In this document: one piece after another, positions 7,616-15,168 of the stretch
How positions within the stretch are numbered: position 1 is the first letter of the stretch
Layout of the letters: each line of letters opens with the position of its first letter
Source of the DNA: Petrotoga sp. UBA5851
GTDB lineage: Bacteria; Thermotogota; Thermotogae; Petrotogales; Petrotogaceae
Direction: 5' to 3'
Assembly: GCA_002431635.1 (NCBI GenBank)
Contig: DJGH01000078.1
Coordinates: 2,827-26,337 of the forward strand
DNA length: 23,511 nt
The notes under the pieces: generated by a model
What the model was told of the DNA's origin: nothing
What the model saw: the letters and a program-made list of their open reading frames with translations, nothing else
Databases searched by the model: none
Translations under genes and position numbers: made by a program

Positions 7616-8189
7616 CAAAATTTATGTTGCTCTGATCCACTATCCTATACTGGGCAGGGAAAACCAGATAATATCGACTGCAATAACTAATTTTGATATA
7701 CACGATATTGCACGTTCATGCAGAACATATAATGTAAAGAATTTTTATATAGTATGTAATCTGCCGGCTCAGAAAGAAATAGCGAAGAATGTTCTTAAGT
7801 ACTGGATAGAAGGTTTTGGCAAGCAGTATAACCCAAACCGAAACGATGCGCTTTCCATTGCCAGATTAAAAAGCTATTACGAGGATGTTCTTCAGGATAT
7901 ACGAAGTATTGAAGGAAAAGATCCTAAAGTTGTATTTACTTCGGCTAAGCCAAGAGAAAATATCGTTTCATATCCCCAAATGTCACATATTATCAGAACG
8001 GAAGAATCACCCTTACTGATACTTTTTGGAACAGGATGGGGAATGCCCGAAGAAATACGTGAAACATGCAGCTATGAACTTGAACCTATAAGAGGTTTTT
8101 CTGATTTTAATCATCTTTCGGTGAGAGCTGCTGCAGCCATTACTCTTGACAGGCTGATAGGCGAAGAAGTAATTAAAACAATAAAATAA
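7608..8189 (+). CDS. SPOUT-family RNA methyltransferase (TM1570-like, PF09936)
   Basis: Predicted S-adenosylmethionine-dependent RNA methyltransferase of 193 residues. The C-terminal knot motif LFGTGWGMPEE followed by FNHLSVRAAAAITLDRLIG is characteristic of the family represented by Thermotoga TM1570. The N-terminus (YVALIHYPILGRENQIISTA) is also typical. Its RNA target is not established as far as I know. The ATG overlaps the trmD stop by 8 bases, and the gene sits between trmD and rplS as in Thermotogota and some deltaproteobacteria. Confidence 0.9.
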   Translation: MLDKIYVALIHYPILGRENQIISTAITNFDIHDIARSCRTYNVKNFYIVCNLPAQKEIAKNVLKYWIEGFGKQYNPNRNDALSIARLKSYYEDVLQDIRSIEGKDPKVVFTSAKPRENIVSYPQMSHIIRTEESPLLILFGTGWGMPEEIRETCSYELEPIRGFSDFNHLSVRAAAAITLDRLIGEEVIKTIK

Positions 8190-8220
8190 ATCAATAAACT
8201 TTGTACAGGAGGGAATTAAC

Positions 8221-8568
8221 ATGGACGCTTTGATAAGAGCTATTGAGAAAGATTTCATAAGAACGGACATTCCTGCATTCAGACCAGGCGATACCGTTAA
8301 GGTTTCGGTGAAGGTTATAGAAGGCGGAAGGGAAAGGCTTCAGGCATACGAGGGAATAGTAATAAAGATAAGAGGCAGCGGGAACGGTAAAACTTTCACA
8401 GTAAGGAGAATGGGTGCGGACAATATCGGAATAGAAAGGGTTTTTCCATTCAACTCCCCTTCTATCGGAAAGCTTGAAGTAACAAGAAAAGGAAAGGCCA
8501 GAAGAGCCAAGCTTTATTATATAAGAGACATTAAGGGAAAGGTAAAGATAAAAGAAAGAAAGGACTGA
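8221..8568 (+). CDS. rplS: 50S ribosomal protein L19
   Basis: Large-subunit protein at the subunit interface. 115 residues with the family features DIPAFRPGDTVKVSVKVIEG, the GIVIKIRGSGNGKTFTVRR segment and the end KARRAKLYYIRDIKGK. ATG 8221 has AGGAGGG 7 bases upstream. lepB follows after 5 bases. Confidence 0.98.
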   Translation: MDALIRAIEKDFIRTDIPAFRPGDTVKVSVKVIEGGRERLQAYEGIVIKIRGSGNGKTFTVRRMGADNIGIERVFPFNSPSIGKLEVTRKGKARRAKLYYIRDIKGKVKIKERKD

Positions 8569-8573
8569 GTTCC

Positions 8574-9512
8574 TTGAAATCTACGACTAAAGACAAGATA
8601 AAGAAAGAAGCATTGGACTGGACTTATGCGGCTATCTATGCTATAATCTTCGGAACCATAATAAGGCTTTTTGTCTTTGAAACAATGATGGTTCCAACAG
8701 AGTCTATGGTTCCTACGGTCGAGATAGGCGACAGAATGTTCATAGAAAAAATAACTTACCAGTACAAGGAGCCGCAGACAGGCGATGTAGTGGTTTTCTG
8801 GACTCCTTATGTGGATCAGAATGCTCTTAAAATGCTTGGACCATGGGATAAGTTTATGGATTTTTTTGCCCCAAAGGAGTTCACAGGGCATGTAAAGTAT
8901 GTGAAAAGACTGGTAGGCAAGCCGGGAGATACGGTGAAGCTTGTTCCTGTTTCACAGCAAAGATGGGACGAGATAAGTAGCGGTAGCGTGAAGAGCCTTC
9001 CCACATGGATGAAAAATCTTATAAACCAGTTCGGAAAAGCCGAGTATATAACCAAAGATGTCAGAGATCTTGTGTGTATGGTTCAGGTTAACGGTGAAAC
9101 ACCGGAGGAGTTTAAGGATCTTTACTATTTGAAGGATGCAGTTTTTTCGTCTGAACTATTTTATGAGTTCATGGCATTTCCTGCCAAGTATAAGCAGCAG
9201 ATTCTTGAAGCTTTTCAGAAAACTAACCTGAGGATATTTGATCTTAACACACTGAGAATATACAACCAGACTTTAATGTATGAAGATTACTATAACTCTT
9301 ATCTTAAGAATCTGGATCTTTCTCAGTACATATACAGGGATACAGATGGTCTTGTAGTTATTAAGGTTCCAGAAGGTTTTTATTTCTTTATGGGTGACAA
9401 CTCTCCGAATAGCTTTGATTCGAGGTTTTTCGGATATGTTCCTGTGAAAAACGTAATCGGAACGCCGTTTCTCAGAATATGGCCGTTGAAAAGGGCTGGA
9501 ACGGTATACTAA
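8574..9512 (+). CDS. lepB: Signal peptidase I
   Basis: Membrane-anchored serine/lysine protease that removes signal peptides from exported proteins. 312 residues: one N-terminal membrane helix (about 17-36), the nucleophile box ESMVPT (Ser44), the general-base box KRLVGKPGD (Lys111), and the box MGDNSPNSFDSRFFG (273-287). Between the last two boxes is a long insert (about residues 122-258) rich in aromatic and charged residues, which makes it longer than many signal peptidases. The start is TTG 8574 behind AAAGGA (9 bases). Last gene of the ffh block; an intrinsic terminator follows. Substrates in this window would include the amidase, both C69 peptidases and the secreted hypotheticals. Confidence 0.95.
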   Translation: MKSTTKDKIKKEALDWTYAAIYAIIFGTIIRLFVFETMMVPTESMVPTVEIGDRMFIEKITYQYKEPQTGDVVVFWTPYVDQNALKMLGPWDKFMDFFAPKEFTGHVKYVKRLVGKPGDTVKLVPVSQQRWDEISSGSVKSLPTWMKNLINQFGKAEYITKDVRDLVCMVQVNGETPEEFKDLYYLKDAVFSSELFYEFMAFPAKYKQQILEAFQKTNLRIFDLNTLRIYNQTLMYEDYYNSYLKNLDLSQYIYRDTDGLVVIKVPEGFYFFMGDNSPNSFDSRFFGYVPVKNVIGTPFLRIWPLKRAGTVY

Positions 9513-9518
9513 AAAAAA

Positions 9519-9544
9519 TAAACCGCCTTGATGGCGGTTTTTTT
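9519..9544. terminator. Terminator after lepB, probably bidirectional
   Basis: Stem AACCGCC (9521-9527) with GGCGGTT (9533-9539) and seven T beyond; an A-run upstream gives a T-run on the other strand. The 3' end of the converging tRNA-Ser gene is 2 bases away. Confidence 0.88.
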
Positions 9545-9545
9545 C

Positions 9546-9635
9546 TGGCGGAGAAGGTGGGACTCGAACCCACATGGGGCTATTAACCCCATCGGTTTTC
9601 AAGACCGACGCCTTAGCCAATTAGACTACTTCTCC
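9546..9635 (-). tRNA. tRNA-Ser(TGA)
   Basis: Class II tRNA of 90 nt with a long variable arm (TGGGG...CCCCA). Acceptor GGAGAAG/CTTCTCC, anticodon stem TCGGT/ACCGA closing CTTGAAA with anticodon TGA, TΨC arm GGGTTCGAGTCCC, encoded CCA. Transcribed alone from its own promoter at 9648-9676. Confidence 0.97.
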
Positions 9636-9647
9636 AAAACCACAATT

Positions 9648-9676
9648 ATTTTACCATAAAGGATGGTGGTTGTCAA
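9648..9676 (-). promoter_or_regulatory. Promoter of tRNA-Ser, overlapping the rsmG start
   Basis: On the minus strand TTGACA (9671-9676) and TAAAAT (9648-9653) are 17 bases apart, with TG one base before the -10. The -35 box covers the bases just before rsmG and the first base of its ATG. Confidence 0.85.
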
Positions 9677-10404
9677 TGTATGATAATGTGGATTATGTAA
9701 ATATTCTATCAAGGTACCGGCTGGATTTTGAAGCAAAAGTTATTGACAAATTGATAGAATATAACCGCCTTATTATCGACTACCCTGCCAACCTTACGGC
9801 ATATAAGGATTATGCCCGCGGGTTTGAAGCACTTATTATAGATTCTATTATAGCTGTCATAAACACCATGATAATGACCGACGAGGTCAGCAAGATAGTA
9901 GATATAGGAACAGGGGGAGGTATTCCGGGAATACCCCTTGCCATAATATTTCCGGAGAAAAAATTTTATCTCGTGGACAGTACAGCTAAGAAGACTAATG
10001 CTGTAACGCTTTTCTGTAAAACACTCAATCTTGAAAATGTCGAGGTTTTTAATGAGAGAATAGAAGATTTTGCCCATAAACATAGGAATTTTTTTGATTT
10101 TGGAACATGCAGGGCTTTGGGAAGAACAGACATTACTCTTGAATATCTTGCCTGCATGATAAAAAATCAAGGACTTATCGGCCTTTATAAGGGTCCGGCT
10201 TACTATGCCCAGGAAAAAAAGTATGCAGATAAGGCAAGCAATATGCTGGGGCTTAAGGAAGATATAATCTATAGTTACAGATTTTACGAAAAGGATGAAG
10301 AAAAAACAAGACTTTATGTAACCTTCAGAAAAATAGGGAATACTGCATCAAAGTACCCCAGAAAAAACGGAGTTCCTGCAAATGAACCGTTGGCAGGAGA
10401 ATGA
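9676..10404 (+). CDS. rsmG: 16S rRNA (guanine-527-N7) methyltransferase RsmG
   Basis: Class I methyltransferase that makes m7G527 in 16S rRNA; its loss gives low-level streptomycin resistance in other bacteria. About 242 residues. Visible: the SAM-binding DIGTGGGIPGIPLAI (76-90), the DFGTCRALG segment, LYKGP, and the C-terminal YPRKNGVPANEPL typical of RsmG. I use ATG 9676 with GGTGG 6 bases upstream. An in-frame TTG at 9670 with AAAGGA is also possible and would add two residues. Single gene, ending in a bidirectional terminator. Confidence 0.95.
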   Translation: MYDNVDYVNILSRYRLDFEAKVIDKLIEYNRLIIDYPANLTAYKDYARGFEALIIDSIIAVINTMIMTDEVSKIVDIGTGGGIPGIPLAIIFPEKKFYLVDSTAKKTNAVTLFCKTLNLENVEVFNERIEDFAHKHRNFFDFGTCRALGRTDITLEYLACMIKNQGLIGLYKGPAYYAQEKKYADKASNMLGLKEDIIYSYRFYEKDEEKTRLYVTFRKIGNTASKYPRKNGVPANEPLAGE

Positions 10405-10412
10405 GAGAAAAT

Positions 10413-10440
10413 AAAAAACAGCTCTTGCGAGCTGTTTTAA
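10413..10440. terminator. Bidirectional terminator between rsmG and the decarboxylase
   Basis: Stem AAAACAGCTC (10415-10424) with GAGCTGTTTT (10429-10438), loop TTGC. The stop codon of the converging decarboxylase (10437-10439) lies in the right arm. A/T-rich on both sides. Confidence 0.88.
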
Positions 10441-11621
10441 TTTACTTTGTTTTCTTTTTCTTTAAGTTCTTCTTCGGCCTTTTCAACAAGTACCTCAAGT
10501 TCCTCAACTGTGTAGAGTTCTGGAGGAGTTATCCCGTTAAAATGAGGTGATGCGTACTCTATGGTATATGCTCCGGTATTTATGAAATAAACAATGTCCT
10601 GATAATCTATATCGACAGGAAGCTCCACTTCATCGTATATAGTATCAACGCTGTCACAGGATGGTCCGGCGAGCGTCATTGATACTGTTTCGTGATTCTC
10701 TTTTCCATCTACGACAACCTCGTATCTGAAGTTTTCAATAGTTTCCATGAGACCGTGGAAAACTCCTACGTCAAGATATACCCAGTCCTGTGTTCCCTTT
10801 CTGCTTCTCAGAACTACTTTTGAAGCCATTACTCCTGCATTTCCAACCATGGATCTGCCTGGTTCGGAGAATATCCTCAATCCATCTACCCAGCCAAGAT
10901 ACTCATGGATAGCTTCATTTACTACATGGCCGATCTCTTCAACCTCCGGAATGGGCTTTACATGCTTTACAGGTATTCCGCCTCCCAGGTTAACAAGCTT
11001 AAGATAAATACCTTTTTCTGCAAGTTTTTCAAAAACTTTGCTTACACTGAGGATAGCTTCTTTCCACTTATGCTTGTTGTATGACTGCGATCCTACGTGG
11101 AAAGATACCCCATATGGCACAAGTCCCTTTCTGTTGGCATACTTAAGTATCTCTATGACATGATCCACATCTGTTCCGAACTTACCAGAAAGCGGCCAGT
11201 CGGCATCATTGGAGCTCATAGCTATTCTTCCGTAAACTTTCGCACCGGGAGCATTTCTGGCGATCTTTTCGACTTCCATTTCCGAATCAACTGCAAAATA
11301 CTCTATTCCATTTTCCCAAGCGTACCTTATGTCTTCTTCTTTTTTTATTGTATTTCCGAAACTTATCTTCTTCGGATCTATTCCAAGCCCTAAAAGCTTA
11401 TTTATTTCTCCTCTTGAAGCTGAATCAAATGAACATCCCAAATCTCTTAACATTTCAAGTATCTTTTCATGAGAATTGGCTTTGACAGCGTAAAAAATCT
11501 CGTTATTCTCAATCGAATTCTTAAGTCTGAAGTAATTCTCCTCAACATAAGAAAGATCAAGTACTAAAAAAGGGGTTTTCAAAATTCTTGCTGCTTTTCT
11601 GATAAGGTGTGTAAGTTCCAC
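10437..11621 (-). CDS. Fold-III PLP-dependent amino acid decarboxylase (ornithine/lysine type)
   Basis: Probable ornithine or lysine/ornithine decarboxylase making putrescine or cadaverine. 394 residues: alanine-racemase-like barrel then C-terminal beta domain. Visible: PLP lysine in FYAVKAN (Lys47), FHVGSQ (His175), GGGIP (213-217, phosphate binding), EPGR (253-256) and the substrate-site motif GPSCDSVD (319-326). The CDxxD form is typical of ornithine decarboxylases; diaminopimelate decarboxylases usually have CESxD, so I prefer the polyamine enzyme. The start is GTG 11621, 10 bases after AAGGAGG; no in-frame ATG is nearby. The end is lysine/glutamate-rich (EKAEEELKEKENK). Single gene. Confidence 0.88.
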   Translation of the reverse strand: MELTHLIRKAARILKTPFLVLDLSYVEENYFRLKNSIENNEIFYAVKANSHEKILEMLRDLGCSFDSASRGEINKLLGLGIDPKKISFGNTIKKEEDIRYAWENGIEYFAVDSEMEVEKIARNAPGAKVYGRIAMSSNDADWPLSGKFGTDVDHVIEILKYANRKGLVPYGVSFHVGSQSYNKHKWKEAILSVSKVFEKLAEKGIYLKLVNLGGGIPVKHVKPIPEVEEIGHVVNEAIHEYLGWVDGLRIFSEPGRSMVGNAGVMASKVVLRSRKGTQDWVYLDVGVFHGLMETIENFRYEVVVDGKENHETVSMTLAGPSCDSVDTIYDEVELPVDIDYQDIVYFINTGAYTIEYASPHFNGITPPELYTVEELEVLVEKAEEELKEKENKVN

Positions 11622-11640
11622 CTCATATCATCCTCCTTTA

Positions 11641-11957
11641 TGGATATATATTATTTTTATCATTTATCGGATACTGGAATATATTAAATAATTTTAGTGT
11701 AACAACAAGGTACATGCTATGTAAAAAATAAGCGATTATAATGTAAAGATATCTGCGTAGAACCCCTGTCTTTATTACATTTTGAGTGCGATATATAAAT
11801 TTGGCTTTCATAGGCGGGTTTCCGATAAGCCAAGAAAGTTCATGGTTGAAAAAGAAGCGTATTCTTTAGATATTATTACTAAAAAGAAGTAAATTCTTAA
11901 TAATCTTCCTCTATAATCAAATAGTAGTAGATTTTCAAGTTTTTCGGAGGAAAAAGA
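11641..11957 (+). other. Intergenic region with possible structured leader of the helicase
   Basis: 317 bases without a gene, between the divergent decarboxylase and helicase. I see a perfect 7-bp stem TTGGCTT/AAGCCAA (11801-11807 with 11827-11833), hairpin AAAGAA-GCGTA-TTCTTT (11851-11867), and hairpin AAGAA-GTAAA-TTCTT (about 11884-11898) inside ATTATT/AATAAT arms. TATAAT at 11912-11917 may be the helicase -10, but lacks a good -35, and another TATAAT lies near 11736. No riboswitch class is recognisable. The minus-strand promoter of the decarboxylase is also expected here. Confidence 0.4.
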
Positions 11958-13256
11958 ATGTTTAAGGAACTTGGAGTAAAAAGTTTTATTTTAAAAGCCA
12001 TTGAGGAGAAAGGTTTCAAGGAACCGACACCGGTTCAGACCCTTTGCATACCAGCTTTGATGGAAGGAAAAGACGTAGTTGTTCAGGCAAGAACAGGAAC
12101 AGGAAAAACAGCGGCATTTGCAATCCCAGCTATACAGAAGTCTTTTAAAAGAGAAGGGATACAGGTGCTTATACTGGAACCTACAAGAGAGTTGACCAGA
12201 CAGGTAGACGACGAAATCATGAGCTTGAAAAAATTCATAGGTCTTCGTATTGCTTCTGTATTTGGAGGGTCCAGCATTATTAACCAGATAAGAAATTTGG
12301 AACGTGGTGTGGAGATTATTGTTGGTACTCCCGGAAGAGTTAAAGACCTTATCGATAGAGGTATTTTAAAACTTGAAAAGGTTAAGCTTTTTGTGCTTGA
12401 CGAGGCTGATGAGATGCTTGACATGGGTTTTATTGAAGATGTCGAATATATCATGTCAAAGCTTCCGGTCAGTGTGCAGAAAGGCTTTTTTTCGGCTACT
12501 TTCCCCCAGGAGGTTATGAACCTGGTTGAAAGGAATATGAATGAACCCGAGCATATCAATACTATCCCGCCGGAAGAAGCAAATACTTTTACACAGCAGT
12601 TTTACGCCATTTCCGTTGAATCAAAGTACGGAAAACTCAAAGAGCTGCTGAATGAGGACGGAAAGTTCATGATATTCTGCAGAACCAGAATGGAGGCGGA
12701 CGATCTTTTTTACAAACTTAAGATGGACGGCTTCAGGGTTCTTGAACTTCACGGAGGTCATACTCAGAAGATGCGGAATATGTCTATTGACACATTCAGG
12801 AGATGGAACAACGGAATTCTCGTAGCAACAGATGTGGCAGCCAGAGGACTTGACATCAAAGGCGTTACACATACTATTAACTACAACATTCCCGAAGATA
12901 TCAAGAAGTATGTGCACAGAATAGGAAGAACGGCAAGAGCTGGTCACAGCGGAGTTGCCATAACCATATTCGAAAAGAGGGAAACTAGGGTTATAAAGGA
13001 ACTTGAGCTTATAACCAACGACAAGATGCTTCCTTTTGAAAGTCAGGATGAAAGTATCCTCAAACAGATACGTACCGATTATTACAAGGCAAAGCAACAG
13101 AATATTAGGAATGAAAGGTATCAGAACTCAAGAAACTCAAATAATCGCATGAGCGATAATAAATTTACTGGAAGATCTACTACAAATAAATCGTCGGGTA
13201 ATTATAACAAAAATCATAAACCTTACAAACCTAACAGAGTTGCCTCTGTATCATAA
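11958..13256 (+). CDS. DEAD-box ATP-dependent RNA helicase
   Basis: RNA helicase of the CshA/RhlE type, acting in ribosome assembly, mRNA decay or cold adaptation. 432 residues. Motifs in order: Q motif GFKEPTPVQ (19-27), motif I ARTGTGKT (44-51), PTREL (75-79), TPGR (124-127), DEAD (148-151), SAT (179-181), VATDVAARGLD (289-299) and HRIGRTARAG (320-329). The tail from about residue 380 is rich in Asn, Lys, Arg and Ser and resembles the unstructured RNA-binding tails of this family. No DbpA domain. ATG 11958 has CGGAGG 8 bases upstream. An intrinsic terminator follows directly. Confidence 0.95.
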   Translation: MFKELGVKSFILKAIEEKGFKEPTPVQTLCIPALMEGKDVVVQARTGTGKTAAFAIPAIQKSFKREGIQVLILEPTRELTRQVDDEIMSLKKFIGLRIASVFGGSSIINQIRNLERGVEIIVGTPGRVKDLIDRGILKLEKVKLFVLDEADEMLDMGFIEDVEYIMSKLPVSVQKGFFSATFPQEVMNLVERNMNEPEHINTIPPEEANTFTQQFYAISVESKYGKLKELLNEDGKFMIFCRTRMEADDLFYKLKMDGFRVLELHGGHTQKMRNMSIDTFRRWNNGILVATDVAARGLDIKGVTHTINYNIPEDIKKYVHRIGRTARAGHSGVAITIFEKRETRVIKELELITNDKMLPFESQDESILKQIRTDYYKAKQQNIRNERYQNSRNSNNRMSDNKFTGRSTTNKSSGNYNKNHKPYKPNRVASVS

Positions 13257-13261
13257 AAAAT

Positions 13262-13286
13262 GCAGTCCTTTTGGACTGCGTTTTTT
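13262..13286 (+). terminator. Intrinsic terminator of the helicase gene
   Basis: GCAGTCC-TTTT-GGACTGC then G and six T, starting 6 bases after the stop codon. Confidence 0.92.
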
Positions 13287-13289
13287 ATA

Positions 13290-13298
13290 TGGTATAAT
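13290..13298 (+). promoter_or_regulatory. Extended -10 promoter of the DUF2238 gene
   Basis: TGGTATAAT, identical to the element before comFB. It begins 4 bases after the T-run of the preceding terminator. The -35 position (13270-13275, TTTGGA) lies in the terminator hairpin and is a poor match. Confidence 0.6.
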
Positions 13299-13341
13299 TC
13301 AAATACTGATGACTCTAATTAAACTTTTTCAAGGGGGAAAC

Positions 13342-14142
13342 ATGCTCAAACCTATCAGAAAAACAGCATTTTATAAGTATCTCAAAAACGAAGGTCATGA
13401 GATATCTGTTTTTCTCAGAAACGACACTCTTATCCGTGAAACGCTTTTTTCTTCAAATTCAAGAGCTTACAGATCACTGAGAATATTTAACCTTGTTATG
13501 TCCCTGATAATATTTCTTCCTGTGGTAGCAAGCTTACTTGATATGAACCTTCCTCATTTTTTGGGATACTTGATATCTGCACTTGGCATATATCTGGTAT
13601 GGATTTTCGAACTTATAACCAAATCAACACTTTTTGAGGAAATAAAAACCTTTACAATAATGCAGGTATCTCTTCATAGTGTGTTTGGCATGTATCTGCA
13701 ATTCTATGACAAGTATACTTATTTTGATGATTTTTTGCATATTACCGGCGGAATGTGGCTTTCTCTGATACTTTTTCCGATAATACTTGCCATTGAGCTT
13801 ACGTTTACTTCACAGAAGCTGCCTACAGTCATATGGAAGGTAAATCTTTCGACTTTTTCACTTTCTGTGACAATGGGGACCCTTTGGGAAGTATTTGAGT
13901 TTATATCAGATCTGATTTTCAGGGATTATCCAGGGTATAGGCTGGCTCAACAGGACAGCCTGTTTGATACCATGACCGACCTTATATATGACTGTGCCGG
14001 CAGTATCCTTGGCATAATGCTTTTTTGGTATCTTCTCAGAAAATTAAGCAAAAACAGGAATATTTACAATCTGCTTGAACGTATCGGTAAAAGTCTACGT
14101 ATGTTTATGGATAGGAAAAAAACTAGGTCTGAAAATCTTTAA
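13342..14142 (+). CDS. DUF2238 (YjdF-like) integral membrane protein
   Basis: Membrane protein of unknown function, 266 residues, with several helices (from about residue 47 onward). Conserved polar motifs lie near helices: YFDDFLHITGG, GTLWEVFEFISD and QDSLFDTMTDLIYDCAGSI, which are the recognisable DUF2238 signatures and suggest buried acidic and histidine residues, perhaps for metal or proton handling (inference). The start is ATG 13342 with AGGGGG 4 bases upstream. A longer in-frame reading from 13240 would cross the terminator and promoter and is rejected. The last 4 bases overlap the end of the converging asparagine synthetase gene. Confidence 0.85.
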   Translation: MLKPIRKTAFYKYLKNEGHEISVFLRNDTLIRETLFSSNSRAYRSLRIFNLVMSLIIFLPVVASLLDMNLPHFLGYLISALGIYLVWIFELITKSTLFEEIKTFTIMQVSLHSVFGMYLQFYDKYTYFDDFLHITGGMWLSLILFPIILAIELTFTSQKLPTVIWKVNLSTFSLSVTMGTLWEVFEFISDLIFRDYPGYRLAQQDSLFDTMTDLIYDCAGSILGIMLFWYLLRKLSKNRNIYNLLERIGKSLRMFMDRKKTRSENL

Positions 14143-15077
14143 ATACTTGATATGCCTGGTACTTTAGAAAAAAGCCTTGTTTTTTCGACGTGATCAAGAT
14201 TCATTATATATCTGGTAAATCGTTCTATTCCTATGCCGCACCCGGCAGATGGTTTGAGCATGCCTTCCTTTGCCAGCTTAAGATAGTCCTCATAGTTTTT
14301 CTCCGGTGTGCCTTTCAGCTTCATCCGCTTTAATATACGTTCGTATTCATACTCTCTCTCCCCTCCGGATATGCCTTCACCAAAGCCTTTTGGATATATG
14401 AGATCAAAATCTGCCAGTATATCAGGATTATAATCATTTTGCCTGTCATAGAACTCCCTGTCTTCTATGGGCATGTCTATGAGCCAGAAAGGTTCTTTTG
14501 TCCTTATAGAAAGCTCATATTCATAGTCCTTGCCGTATATATCAAAAGCATCTTTTACAGAGATTTTTTTGAAAGGTAGTGATGGGACTTTAAGATCAGG
14601 ATGATATTTGCCAAGCGGTACCTGTTGGGTTTCAAGAAGTTTTTTTATAGTATGGGCAATCATTTCCTCCATAATATCCATCACATCATCTCTGCCTGCC
14701 TTAAGCATTTCCATGTCAAGCTGCACAAAATCATAAAGATGTCTTCCACTTGCAGCTTTTTCAGATGTTTCAAGACGTACATTCGGAGAGATGCAGTATA
14801 TCTTTTCATGCACAAGTACCGCTATCTGTTTGTGGATAATCATAGACTTAGTAAGAGTGAACTGCTCTTGATAATAAGAAAATCCTGCATGGAAGACCTC
14901 ATGATTAAGAGGGTCGGTAACGTTCGACACCGTAACCGGGAGTATCTCAAGAAAGCCTTTTTGATGCAGGAAGCTTCTGAACTCTGTCAGGATAATATCC
15001 TGAAATTTTATCGAATCCCTGTAAATACCAGTATCTGTATACTGCTTTACCTGCTTAATGATGTCTCTGTGATCCAT
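14139..15077 (-). CDS. Asparagine synthetase, archaeal AsnRS-like type
   Basis: Predicted ATP-dependent, ammonia-using asparagine synthetase built on the class II aminoacyl-tRNA synthetase core. 312 residues. It lacks the anticodon-binding OB domain of AspRS/AsnRS and starts at the catalytic core. Visible: LTKSMIIHKQ (75-84), motif 2 as NVRLE (99-103) with GRHLYDFVQLDME (111-123), GEGISGGEREYEYE (233-246) and motif 3 GIGIERFTRY (281-290). This matches the archaeal asparagine synthetase related to AsnRS described from Pyrococcus. An aminoacylating enzyme is less likely without the tRNA-binding domain. The Asn-rich leader ORF upstream independently supports a role in asparagine supply. ATG 15077 has AAAGGAGG 7 bases upstream. 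No terminator separates it from the converging DUF2238 gene. Confidence 0.85.
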   Translation of the reverse strand: MDHRDIIKQVKQYTDTGIYRDSIKFQDIILTEFRSFLHQKGFLEILPVTVSNVTDPLNHEVFHAGFSYYQEQFTLTKSMIIHKQIAVLVHEKIYCISPNVRLETSEKAASGRHLYDFVQLDMEMLKAGRDDVMDIMEEMIAHTIKKLLETQQVPLGKYHPDLKVPSLPFKKISVKDAFDIYGKDYEYELSIRTKEPFWLIDMPIEDREFYDRQNDYNPDILADFDLIYPKGFGEGISGGEREYEYERILKRMKLKGTPEKNYEDYLKLAKEGMLKPSAGCGIGIERFTRYIMNLDHVEKTRLFSKVPGISSI

Positions 15078-15098
15078 ATTTTTTCCTCCTTTTAGAAT

Positions 15099-15130
15099 AA
15101 AAAAAACCGACGTTCTTATGAACGTCGGCT
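15099..15130 (-). terminator. Attenuator terminator in the asparagine synthetase leader
   Basis: On the minus strand CCGACGTTC (15128-15120) pairs with GAACGTCGG (15115-15107) around ATAA, followed by eight T (15106-15099). The first two T can add A-T/G·U closing pairs. It lies 22 bases upstream of the start codon and downstream of the promoter, so it must be bypassed for expression. Confidence 0.92.
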
Positions 15131-15168
15131 ATTGGATGTGCAAAAATACACAGCGCTTATAACCGACG
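15123..15168 (-). promoter_or_regulatory. Antiterminator pairing that competes with the terminator
   Basis: Minus-strand CGTCGGTTAT (15168-15159), the last leader codons, is complementary to ATAGCCGACG (15132-15123) over 10 pairs with one G·U. The second segment contains the first six bases of the terminator 5' arm, so the two structures exclude each other. The first segment is free when a ribosome stalls early in the Asn run and is covered when the ribosome reaches the stop codon. Confidence 0.8.

Noticed and set aside
11626..11640. ATG-ATA-TGA mini-ORF before the decarboxylase start as a regulatory upstream ORF
   Set aside because: The ATG directly abuts the ribosome site with no spacing, and three codons give no sign of regulation.
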